DNA of 15,740 nt. Source: JBOHBN01 sp050698355. GTDB taxonomy: Bacteria > Actinomycetota > Actinomycetes > Streptosporangiales > WHST01. Below are positions 6,215-13,690 of this stretch, piece after piece. Both the position numbers and the translations under genes were made by a program. The DNA is taken from the NCBI GenBank assembly GCA_050698355.1, contig JBOHBN010000285.1, positions 1-15,740 on the forward strand. The letters are read 5' to 3'. The notes under the pieces are model-generated. The model was not told the DNA's origin, made no database searches, and was given only the letters and a program-made list of their open reading frames with translations. Position 1 is the first letter of the stretch. Each line of letters opens with the position of its first letter.

Positions 6215-6263
6215 TCATGAAAGTTCGACGTAGCCAGAGCTACGAGGATGTTTCATGATCACG
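6210..6263. repeat. 54-bp nested palindrome spanning stop, RBS and start at a subunit junction
   Basis: CGTGATCATGAAA (6210-6222) and TTTCATGATCACG (6251-6263) are exact 13-base inverse copies. CGTAGC (6229-6234) and GCTACG (6239-6244) form an inner 6-bp stem with loop CAGA, all on one axis at 6236.5. The outer left arm contains the TGA of the 2Fe-2S gene (6212-6214). The ribosome binding site GAGGA (6244-6248) starts at the last base of the inner stem and lies mostly in the internal loop. The ATG of the large subunit (6255) lies in the right arm. In mRNA this would hide the start codon until a ribosome finishing the upstream gene opens the stem. It also has the shape of a dispersed palindromic (REP-like) element. 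Confidence 0.8.
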
Positions 6264-8660
6264 GGAACGAAGCTGTTCGGGGAGCCGGTCGCGCGGGTCG
6301 AGGACCCGCGCCTGCTCACCGGCCGCGGCCGCTTCCTGGACGACCTCGGGCACGACGCGCTCGCCGCGGCGTTCGTACGCAGCCCGCACGCGCACGCGCG
6401 CATCACCGACATCGACGTCACCGGCGCGCTCGGCGTGGAAGGCGTGGTCGCCGTCTACACCTACGACGACCTCGCCGACGACACGTCCTGTGCGGTCGCG
6501 GAGCCGCTTCCGGTCCTCATCCCCCATCCCGCGCTGCACGCGCCGCGCACCCCGTACGCCCTGGCCAGGGACGAGGTCAACCACGTCGGCGAGGCGGTCG
6601 CGATGGTCGTCGCGACCGACCGGTACGTGGCCGAGGACGCCTGCGACCGGATCGACGTGAGCTACGACGAGCTGCCCGTGGTCGTGGGCATCGAGGCCTC
6701 CAGGCATGCCGAGCACACCGTGCACGACGGCGTACCCGACAACGTCGCCGCGCACCTCGTACAGGAGGTCGGCGACGTCGAGGCCGCCCTCGCCGCCTCC
6801 CCGCACGTGCTCGACCTCGACCTGCACGTGGAGCGCAGTGCGTCCACGCCGCTGGAGGGCAAGGGCGTCTACGCGCGGTGGGAGGACGCCGACGGGTCCT
6901 TGCGCGTCTACTCGTCCACCCAGGCGTCGACATCGGTACGCGCCGCGGTCGCCGCGCGGCTCGGCCTGCCGCAGACCAAGGTGGATTGCGTCGCGCCCGA
7001 CATCGGCGGCGGGTTCGGCGTGAAGATCGTCCACCCGTGGCCGGAGGAGGTGCTCGTGCCGTGGGCCGCGCGCAAGCTCGGCGCGCTCGGCTACCCGCCC
7101 GCGGTCAAGTGGGCCGAGGACCGCCGCGAGCACTTCGTGTCCAGCGCGCACGAGCGCGGTCAGGACCAGCACGTGCGGGTCGGGTTCGACGACGACGGGC
7201 GGCTGCGTGCACTCGACGTCACGTTCTGGCACGACAACGGCGCCTACACCCCGTACGGCATCATCATCCCGATCGTCACGTCCACACAGCTGCTCGGCCC
7301 GTACAAGCCGGGCGCCTACCGCTGCGAGTTCCGGTCGATGTACACCAACACGGTGCTGGTCACGCCGTACCGCGGCGCGGGCAGGCCGCAGGGCGTGTAC
7401 GCGATGGAGCGGACGATGGACGCGATCGCCCGCGAGCTCGGCCTCGACCGCACGCAGGTGCGCGCCCGCAACCTCATCCAGCCGGACGAGATGCCCTACG
7501 ACCATCATCTGACGTTCCAGGACGGCCGTCCGCTGGTTTACGACTCCGGCGACTACCCCGCGGTCCTGGCGAAGCTGAAGCAGCTGGTCGACTGGGACGA
7601 TTTCGAGGCGTATCGCGAGCGTGCGCTTGCCGAGGGGCGCCGGGTCGGCATCGGCATCGGCTGCTACGTCGAGGGCACAGGTGTAGGGCCGTACGAGGGC
7701 TCGCACGTCCAGGTCGACACGGCGGGCAAGGTGCGCGTGGCGACCGGCCTTACCACCCAGGGACAGGGCCACTTCACCTCGCTTGCGCAGATCGCCGCGG
7801 ACGAGCTCGGCGTACCGCTCGCGGACGTCGAGGTGGTCACGGGGGATACCCGCAGGTTCGGGTACGCGGTCGGCACATTCGCCTCGCGTACCGCGGTCAC
7901 CAGCGGTTCTGCGGTGGCGCTGGCCGCGCGCAAGGTGCGGGAGAAGGCGCTGCGCGTTGCGGGCGAGGCGCTGGAGGCCGACCCGCGCGACCTGGAGATC
8001 GTCGACGGCACGGTGCGCGTACGCGGCGCGCCGGGCTCGGCGGTGCCGCTGGGCACGGTCGCGGTGCTGTCCAACCCGCTGCGGTACTCCTTCGACGAGA
8101 ACACTGCGGCCGCGACGCAGTTCGCCTCGACCAACCACGGCGGCCCGCCGGTCGCGCCCGGTGACGCGCCGGGACTCGAGGGGACGGACTTCTACTCACC
8201 CGAGCGGTCGACGTTCGCCGCGGGCATGCACGCGGTCGTGGTCGAGACCGACCCGGACACCGCGGAGGTGCGCATCCTGCGGTACTGCGTCGTGCACGAC
8301 TGCGGCCGGCTGATCAACCCGCGCATCGTCGAGGGCCAGATCAGCGGCGGTGTCGCGCAGGGTGTGGGCGGCGCGCTGTACGAGCGGATGGAGTACGACG
8401 AGGGTGGCCAGCTGGTCAACGCCTCGTTCATGGACTTCCTGATGCCGTACGCGTCCGAGGTGCCCGAGACGATCGAGATCGATCACCTGGAGACGCCGTC
8501 CCCGCTCAACCCGCTGGGGGTCAAGGGCGCCGGTGAGGCCGGTGTGATCCCGTCCGCCGCGGTGTTCGCCTCGGCCATCGAGGACGCCGAGGGCTTCCCC
8601 ATCACGCGGATGCCTGTCAGCCCGAGCGAGCTGTTCGGCCTGCGCAAGCGGCACGCATGA
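6255..8660 (+). CDS. Xanthine dehydrogenase family molybdopterin-binding subunit
   Basis: 801 residues, normal for the large (CoxL/CutL-like) catalytic subunit of molybdenum hydroxylases, which hydroxylate a substrate carbon with oxygen from water. It begins LFGEPVARVEDPRLLTGRGR, as expected for the family. Cofactor motifs are DIGGGFGVK (Gly251-Gly255 region), YRGAGRPQG (around Arg373), TTQGQGHFTS, and KGAGEAG with the expected catalytic base Glu761. The YRGAGR loop replaces the AYRCSFR loop of true aerobic CO dehydrogenase, so this is not a CO oxidiser. The substrate is probably an N-heterocycle or aldehyde; uracil-like compounds are suggested by the linked permease. The ATG at 6255 follows GAGGA by six bases inside a palindrome. 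The stop overlaps the next ATG (ATGA). Confidence 0.95.
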   Translation: MITGTKLFGEPVARVEDPRLLTGRGRFLDDLGHDALAAAFVRSPHAHARITDIDVTGALGVEGVVAVYTYDDLADDTSCAVAEPLPVLIPHPALHAPRTPYALARDEVNHVGEAVAMVVATDRYVAEDACDRIDVSYDELPVVVGIEASRHAEHTVHDGVPDNVAAHLVQEVGDVEAALAASPHVLDLDLHVERSASTPLEGKGVYARWEDADGSLRVYSSTQASTSVRAAVAARLGLPQTKVDCVAPDIGGGFGVKIVHPWPEEVLVPWAARKLGALGYPPAVKWAEDRREHFVSSAHERGQDQHVRVGFDDDGRLRALDVTFWHDNGAYTPYGIIIPIVTSTQLLGPYKPGAYRCEFRSMYTNTVLVTPYRGAGRPQGVYAMERTMDAIARELGLDRTQVRARNLIQPDEMPYDHHLTFQDGRPLVYDSGDYPAVLAKLKQLVDWDDFEAYRERALAEGRRVGIGIGCYVEGTGVGPYEGSHVQVDTAGKVRVATGLTTQGQGHFTSLAQIAADELGVPLADVEVVTGDTRRFGYAVGTFASRTAVTSGSAVALAARKVREKALRVAGEALEADPRDLEIVDGTVRVRGAPGSAVPLGTVAVLSNPLRYSFDENTAAATQFASTNHGGPPVAPGDAPGLEGTDFYSPERSTFAAGMHAVVVETDPDTAEVRILRYCVVHDCGRLINPRIVEGQISGGVAQGVGGALYERMEYDEGGQLVNASFMDFLMPYASEVPETIEIDHLETPSPLNPLGVKGAGEAGVIPSAAVFASAIEDAEGFPITRMPVSPSELFGLRKRHA

Positions 8661-9241
8661 GGGTGATAGGCGATGGGCTTGTGCACGCGGACTCCGCGCG
8701 CGTGCACGCAGCGCTGGCCGACCCCGCCGTGCTCGTGCGGGCGATCCCCGGCTGCCAGTCGGTGCGGGTGGCGGGTGACGGCCGGTACGCGCTGGCGGTG
8801 ACGGCCGCGGTGGCGTCGGTCGAGGGCACGTACGACGGCGAGGTTGTCGTCACCGAACGCGAGCCCGACGGGTTCGGGGTACACGTGGATGCCAGCGGCG
8901 CCCCCGGCAGCGTGGACGCGTCCGTACGCGTGCGCCTCTCTGCAGCAGATGGCGGGACGCTGGTCGCGTACGAGGTCGACGCGACCGTCGGCGGCAAACT
9001 CGGCGGCGTTGGTCGGCGGCTGCTGGAGAGCGCGGCGCAACAGCTCCTCACCGGCTTCCTCGTTGCCGTCGACCGCCAGCTCACCGCCTCACACCTCCCC
9101 GCATTGTCAGTGCCTCGTCGAGCTATAGCTCCACGACGCACTGACAAGACGGTGATTCGTGAGGCGGTGACGGTTGGTGCCGCGGCCGCGGTGGGCTTCG
9201 TAGTGGGCTGGTGGGCTCGGTGCAGGTACGTATCGGGATAG
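8657..9241 (+). CDS. coxG: CoxG-like SRPBCC protein with C-terminal membrane anchor
   Basis: 194 residues. Residues 1-140 match the CoxG/SRPBCC fold: the start VIGDGLVHADSARVHAALAD, the conserved AIPGC, a beta-rich core, and the long C-terminal helix GGVGRRLLESAAQQLLTGF. A linker (about 142-172) leads to a hydrophobic helix AVGFVVGWWA and a short tail, the usual CoxG architecture. CoxG proteins help recruit molybdenum hydroxylases such as CO dehydrogenase to the cytoplasmic membrane. Here it should tether the linked hydroxylase so electrons can enter the respiratory chain. The linker is encoded by a 90-bp palindrome, exactly 30 codons long, which looks inserted. The start overlaps the large subunit by 4 bp and the end overlaps hyuA by up to 31 bp, so expression is tightly coupled. 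Confidence 0.88.
   Translation: MRVIGDGLVHADSARVHAALADPAVLVRAIPGCQSVRVAGDGRYALAVTAAVASVEGTYDGEVVVTEREPDGFGVHVDASGAPGSVDASVRVRLSAADGGTLVAYEVDATVGGKLGGVGRRLLESAAQQLLTGFLVAVDRQLTASHLPALSVPRRAIAPRRTDKTVIREAVTVGAAAAVGFVVGWWARCRYVSG
9081..9170. repeat. 90-bp symmetric palindrome inside the coxG coding sequence
   Basis: All parts share one axis at 9125.5. The outer arms TCACCGCCTCAC (9081-9092) and GTGAGGCGGTGA (9159-9170) are exact inverse copies. The 11-base middle pieces match at 5 positions. The inner 22-base arms (9104-9125 and 9126-9147) match at 20 of 22, ending in the centre GAGCTATAGCTC. The length is a multiple of three and the reading frame stays open through it. The layout, with symmetric arms and an AGCTA-type apex, resembles the 6210-6263 palindrome, suggesting both belong to a dispersed palindromic element type. 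Confidence 0.8.
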
Positions 9242-11283
9242 ACACCGGCGGAACGTTCACCGACGTCGTCGCCGTCGACGAGGAGACCGGCACGGTCGTC
9301 AGCACCAAGACACCGTCCACGCCCGCCGACCCGGCCGACGGCTTCATCGCCGGCATGGACAAGGTGCTGCGCCGTCTGGAGTCCGACGCCGGAGCGGTGT
9401 CCGCCGTCAGCCACGGCACCACCGTCGCGACCAACCAGCTGCTCGAGGGCGCCACGGGCAACCTCGGCTTCGTCACCACCGAGGGCTACCGGCACGTGCT
9501 CGAGATCGGCCGCCAGGCGGTGCCGGATGGGTACGGCAACTCGTACTTCTGGGTGAAGCCGCCGCGGATCGTGCCGGTCGACCGGGTCCGCACGGTCGGC
9601 GGCCGGCTCGCCGCGGATGGCACCGAGATCCGCCCGTTCGATGAGCAGCAGGCCGCTGCGGCCGCGCGGTGGTTCCGCGACCACGGCGTCACGGCGATCG
9701 GCGTGTGCTTCCTGCACTCGTACGCCGATCCCGCGCACGAGCGCCGCATGCGCGAGGCGCTGGCACGCGAGCACCCGGATGCCGTGGTGAGCCTCTCCAG
9801 CGACGTGCTGCGCGAGTACCGCGAGTACGAACGCAGCGTCACCACTCTCGTCGACGCCGCGGTGAAGCCGGGCATCGGCGCGTACCTGGCGAACGTGGTG
9901 CGCCGGCTCTCCGGATACGGGAACGGGGAGCCGCCCTTCTACGTGATGAAGTCCAACGGCGGCGTCCTCTCCGCGAGCGAGGTCGTGCACCACCCGATCA
10001 GCACAGTGCTGTCCGGCCCGGCCGCGGGTGCTCTGGGCGCCGCGCTCGTCGCCCAGCACGCCGGGCTCGACTCGGTGCTCACGCTCGACGGCGGCGGGAC
10101 GTCGACCGACGTGGCGGTCATCGAGGACGGGCACCCCGCGTTGACGACCGAGGGCGGGATCGGCGCATACCCCACGAAGATCCCGATGATCGACCTCGTG
10201 ACCGTCGGCGCGGGTGGCGGGTCGGTTGCCTGGGTGAGCCCCGAGGGCACCCTGAAGGTCGGACCGCGCTCGGCCGGCGCGCACCCGGGACCGCTGTGTT
10301 ACGGGCAGGGCGGCAGCGAGCCGACGATCACCGACGCGTACGCGGTGCTCGGCCGGCTCCCGCCGCGGCTGCTCGGCGGCGAGATCGAGCTGGACATCGA
10401 CGCGGCTGCCAAGGAGCTACGGGCGCTCGCCGGCCGCCTCGGGCTCGGCCTGGCGCGACTGGCCACCGGCATCATCGAGGTGTCCGCGTGGAACCAGGGC
10501 AACGCGTTACGCCGGATCACCGTCAGTCGCGGGCACGACGTCCGCGACTTCCGCCTGGTCGCGTTCGGCGGGTCGGGACCGCTGTTCGCCTGCCAGCTCG
10601 TCGACGTGCTCGGGCTGCGCGGTGTGCTCGTACCGCCGGATCCCGGGAACGTGTCCGCGTACGGGCTGCTGACCGTCGACGTACGCCTGGATTACGTACG
10701 GACGCAGGTGTCCCGGCAGGATGAGCTGGACCGCGCGACCGTGCAGGCGGTGTACGACGACCTGCAGGCGACTGCCGACGCGGCGCTTGCCCGGGAGGGG
10801 TTCGCGCCCGCCGAGCGGGCGTTCCTGCGCACTGCCGACCTGCGGTACGCGGGGCAGGCGTTCGAGGTGCGTGTCGACGTCCTTGACGGCCCAGTCGACA
10901 GCACGCTCGTGGCGCGGGCGGCGGAGGCCTTCCACGCTGAACACCGCCGGTTGTACGGCTACGACTTCGCGGCGGACGCGCGGCAGCAGGTGGAGTGGGT
11001 CAACCTGCGGGTCACCGGCATCGGCCCCATCCGCAAGCCCGGGCTGCCGGAGGTCGCGTGCGGCGTCGGCGCGGAGGCCGCGCGGGCGGGCAGCAGGCAG
11101 GTGTACTTCGATGGCTGGACCGAGACCCCCACGTACGACCGGGCGCGGCTCGGCGCCGCTGACGTGGTGGCCGGCCCCGCCGTGGTCGAGGAGTTCGGCT
11201 CCACCGTCCCGGTCCATCCCGGGTTCCAGGCAGCCCTCGACCGTTCGGGCAACCTGCACATCACCCGGAGGGCGGCCGGGTGA
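9211..11283 (+). CDS. hyuA: Hydantoinase/oxoprolinase family protein, HyuA subunit
   Basis: 690 residues, normal for HyuA, the ATP-binding half of ATP-dependent hydantoinase/5-oxoprolinase enzymes, which open cyclic amides at the cost of ATP. Domains in order: Hydant_A_N (about 6-185) with GIDTGGTFTDVV and SHGTTVATNQLLEG; the hydantoinase A domain (about 205-490) with LDGGGTSTDVAVIEDG (Asp293 and following glycines), SAGAHPGPLCYGQGG and FGGSGPL; and a C-terminal domain with VEWVNLRVTG. The DTGGT and DGGGTSTD loops are the phosphate-binding loops of the ASKHA fold. The start is GTG 9211 or, equally possible, GTG 9220 (MQVRIGIDTGG). Either overlaps coxG. The stop overlaps the hyuB GTG. The substrate cannot be read from sequence; context suggests the hydroxylated ring produced by the upstream enzyme. 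Confidence 0.92.
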   Translation: MGSVQVRIGIDTGGTFTDVVAVDEETGTVVSTKTPSTPADPADGFIAGMDKVLRRLESDAGAVSAVSHGTTVATNQLLEGATGNLGFVTTEGYRHVLEIGRQAVPDGYGNSYFWVKPPRIVPVDRVRTVGGRLAADGTEIRPFDEQQAAAAARWFRDHGVTAIGVCFLHSYADPAHERRMREALAREHPDAVVSLSSDVLREYREYERSVTTLVDAAVKPGIGAYLANVVRRLSGYGNGEPPFYVMKSNGGVLSASEVVHHPISTVLSGPAAGALGAALVAQHAGLDSVLTLDGGGTSTDVAVIEDGHPALTTEGGIGAYPTKIPMIDLVTVGAGGGSVAWVSPEGTLKVGPRSAGAHPGPLCYGQGGSEPTITDAYAVLGRLPPRLLGGEIELDIDAAAKELRALAGRLGLGLARLATGIIEVSAWNQGNALRRITVSRGHDVRDFRLVAFGGSGPLFACQLVDVLGLRGVLVPPDPGNVSAYGLLTVDVRLDYVRTQVSRQDELDRATVQAVYDDLQATADAALAREGFAPAERAFLRTADLRYAGQAFEVRVDVLDGPVDSTLVARAAEAFHAEHRRLYGYDFAADARQQVEWVNLRVTGIGPIRKPGLPEVACGVGAEAARAGSRQVYFDGWTETPTYDRARLGAADVVAGPAVVEEFGSTVPVHPGFQAALDRSGNLHITRRAAG

Positions 11284-13175
11284 GGCAGCATCCCTACGGC
11301 TACCGACTGACGAACGTGACGGCGCCGGATCCGGTGCTCGTCGAGATCGTCTCCGGCTACCTCGCCAGCGTGGAAGCCGAGGTCGAAACCGCGATCGCCC
11401 GCACCTCGCGGTCACCGATGATCCGCGACGCGCACGACTTCCGCGCGGGCATCCACGACCGGCACCTGCGCAAGCTCACCGGCAGGTCGTACTCCGCGCT
11501 GGTCCACCCGGTCGCCCGCGACTTCCCGCCCGACACCATGCGCCCGGGCGACGTGTACTTCCACAACGACGTGTACACGTCCGAGGGCGGCATCGGCCAC
11601 CTGCCCGACCTGTGCGTCACGGTGCCGGTCTTCCACGCCAGCGGCGTGGTCGCGTACGTGCAGGCGTTCGGTCACCACGACGACATCGGCGGCGGCGTGC
11701 CCGGCTCGATGCCGTCGACCGCGCGCAGCGTGTTCGAGGAGGGCCTGATGGTGCCGCCGATCAAGCTGTACGACGCGGGCGTACGCAACGAGGCCGCGCT
11801 CACCATCATGGTGCGCAACTCGCGCACGCCCGACAGCCTCGCCGCCGACCTGGACGCGGAGTGCTCGGCGTGCCTGATGGGCGCACGCCGGCTGGCCGAG
11901 CTGTTCGAACGGTACGGCGCCGCGACCGTCGAGGCGTGCTTCGACGCGGTTCTCGACAACACGACCGAGACGTTCCGCCGCGAGGTGCTCGCGCGCATCC
12001 CGCCGGGCACGTACACCTGGGAGGACTACGCCGAGCACGACGGTGTCGACGAGCCACGGCTGCATGCCCAACGCATCACGCTCACCCGGCGCCCGCCCGA
12101 CGACGCGGAGGGCGCCCCGCTCGTCATCGACTTCACCGGTACGGGACGGCAGGCGCGCGGCCCGATCAACCACGCCGGCGACTACGCCGACGGTGCCTTC
12201 CTGAAGAAGTGGCTGGCGCCGATCCTGCGCAACCTGGCGGAGACGCCCGATCGGATGGCCGAGCTCGACGTCAACGAGGGCGTCGTGCCGCTCATCGAGA
12301 TGCGGTTCCCGGACAAGGGCACGCTGCTCACACCCGTCCATCCGGCACCGACCAACGCGCGCACGTTCGTCATCCTGCGCCTGCTGGGCGTTCTCGCCGG
12401 CGCGCTCGCCAAGGCGGTCGGCGGCGCGATGCCGGCCGACCAGGAGACGATCCGCTACACGGGCGTGTACGGCGCCGATGCCGACGGCAGGCCGTACCTG
12501 ATGCGCGAGGTGCTCGGCGGTGGCTCGGGCGGTCGCCCGTACGCCGACGGCGAGGACACCATCCACGTCGTGCCCGACTCGCGCAACCTGCCCACCGAGT
12601 TCGCCGAGGGCCGGTTCCCGTACGTCGTCGAGTCGCTGGCGCTCGCCGTCGACTCCGGCGGTCCCGGCCTGCACCGCGGCGGCCTCGGCTACGACAAGCA
12701 CATCCGGATGCTCCGCGACGCCCACTTCATGTCGATCGCGGACCGTTCGATCCTCGCCTGCTGGGGCGTGCAGGGCGGCCGGGCGGGCAGGCCGTTCGCG
12801 GTCACGATCCACCCCGGCGGGCGCAACGAGCGCGAGGTCGGTGCGCTCGCCGACGCCGAGCCCGTACGCGCCGGTGAGGTGATCCGCATCCGCACCACCG
12901 GCGGTGGCGGCTGGGGTGACCCGCTCGACCGCCCGTACGAGACCGTCCTGCGTGACGTGCGCTGGGGCAAGGTGTCGATCGCCGCCGCCCGCGACGACTA
13001 CGGCATCGTCCTGACCGGTGCACAGGACAACCCTCGCCTCTACGAGCGGGCGTCCGACACCCTCCGCGCCCGGCTGCGAGCGCAGCGCGCCGATGGCCGG
13101 CCGTTATTCGACCGCGGTCCCGGCTACGCCCGCCTCTCCGGCGGCGTCCCGGCCCCGGACGTCGACTGGCTGTAG
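11280..13175 (+). CDS. hyuB: Hydantoinase B / oxoprolinase family protein, HyuB subunit
   Basis: 631 residues, slightly longer than a typical HyuB (around 500-600). HyuB pairs with HyuA to make the ATP-dependent amidohydrolase; related subunits occur in acetone and acetophenone carboxylases. Family features: start DPVLVEIVSGYLASVEAEVE; R.PMI segment SRSPMIRDAHDF; metal-site-like HNDVYTSEGGIGHLPD (His95, Asp97, His107, Asp110) and FGHHDDIGG (His132-Asp135); NEGVVPLIEMRFPDKGTLL; and the C-terminal glycine-rich TTGGGGWGDPLDRP. The GTG start at 11280 forms a GTGA overlap with the hyuA stop. This is the last gene of the plus-strand operon, ending 10 bases before the convergent VOC gene. I see no terminator hairpin between them. 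Confidence 0.92.
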   Translation: MRQHPYGYRLTNVTAPDPVLVEIVSGYLASVEAEVETAIARTSRSPMIRDAHDFRAGIHDRHLRKLTGRSYSALVHPVARDFPPDTMRPGDVYFHNDVYTSEGGIGHLPDLCVTVPVFHASGVVAYVQAFGHHDDIGGGVPGSMPSTARSVFEEGLMVPPIKLYDAGVRNEAALTIMVRNSRTPDSLAADLDAECSACLMGARRLAELFERYGAATVEACFDAVLDNTTETFRREVLARIPPGTYTWEDYAEHDGVDEPRLHAQRITLTRRPPDDAEGAPLVIDFTGTGRQARGPINHAGDYADGAFLKKWLAPILRNLAETPDRMAELDVNEGVVPLIEMRFPDKGTLLTPVHPAPTNARTFVILRLLGVLAGALAKAVGGAMPADQETIRYTGVYGADADGRPYLMREVLGGGSGGRPYADGEDTIHVVPDSRNLPTEFAEGRFPYVVESLALAVDSGGPGLHRGGLGYDKHIRMLRDAHFMSIADRSILACWGVQGGRAGRPFAVTIHPGGRNEREVGALADAEPVRAGEVIRIRTTGGGGWGDPLDRPYETVLRDVRWGKVSIAAARDDYGIVLTGAQDNPRLYERASDTLRARLRAQRADGRPLFDRGPGYARLSGGVPAPDVDWL

Positions 13176-13185
13176 CTGCCGCTAC

Positions 13186-13604
13186 CTATCCGACGCGCTG
13201 CACCAGTTGCACGGGATGCCCGTCCGGGTCCTCGACGAAGGCGACGCGGAGCCGCCCCTCCAGGAACGGATGCGGTGCCGCATGATCGGTGGCACCCGCG
13301 CGACGTGCCATCGCGTAGGCACTGTCCACGTCGTCGGTCCACAAGGTGATGCAGGCGCGGTGACCACTGGAAACCGGTTGATGCCGTGACTCTCCGCTGC
13401 GGGCCCAGGAAGCGCCAAACCGAGAGTGAAACCGCCGAGTGCCATCTCCACCTTCACAGGCGAGTCCGCGCTCGTACGGAAGGTCTCCCGGAAGCCGAAC
13501 CGCCCGTAGAACGCGGCGGCACGCTCGCAATCGGCGACGAACAGGATCACCTGCGGGTCGGTGAACTGAACGTCGACGTGCTCGGGCAGTTGGCTCGTAG
13601 TCAT
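13186..13604 (-). pseudogene. VOC/glyoxalase-fold protein, interrupted by a frameshift
   Basis: The ATG at 13604 follows a good GAGGAGA site. The first ~76 residues are a clear VOC half: FTDPQVILFVADCERAAAFY, GRFGFRETF, VEMALGGFTLGLALPGP. The second half, ACITLWTDDVDSAYAMARRA and VAFVEDPDGHPVQLVQ, is in another frame and stops at 13186. The two join if one base, most simply a C, is restored near 13374-13378, giving SHGINPVSSGHRACITL and a normal ~139-residue protein. Left in the first frame, translation runs into arginine- and proline-rich nonsense and stops at 13182. VOC proteins are metal-dependent lyases, dioxygenases or resistance proteins; the exact role cannot be assigned. This is either a recent pseudogene or a sequencing error. 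Confidence 0.8.
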
Positions 13605-13690
13605 CTTTCTCCTCGGGCGATCGTGGCGACTGTTGCCGCCGGGCTGTCACAACAATGACGGCCGTCCGGGGACGAAATCGACAGCCGCCC

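Noticed and set aside
6240..8138. Long open frame (632 codons) antisense to the molybdopterin subunit gene
   Set aside because: It is rich in Arg, Asp and Val in a pattern typical of the opposite strand of a GC-rich gene. It matches no family I recognise, while the plus frame carries all cofactor motifs.
6255..9241. Aerobic carbon monoxide dehydrogenase (coxL/coxG) assignment
   Set aside because: The large subunit has YRGAGR instead of the AYRCSFR active loop of true CO dehydrogenase. CoxG-like proteins accompany many other molybdenum hydroxylases.
11412..12812. Long open frame (466 codons) antisense to hyuB
   Set aside because: A compositional shadow of a GC-rich gene; hyuB on the plus strand is unmistakable.
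13605..13690. Possible terminator or promoter between the SDR and VOC genes
   Set aside because: There is only a weak TGTTG/CAACA pairing and a 10-bp GACGGCCGTC palindrome. No stem with a T-run and no clear promoter are visible.
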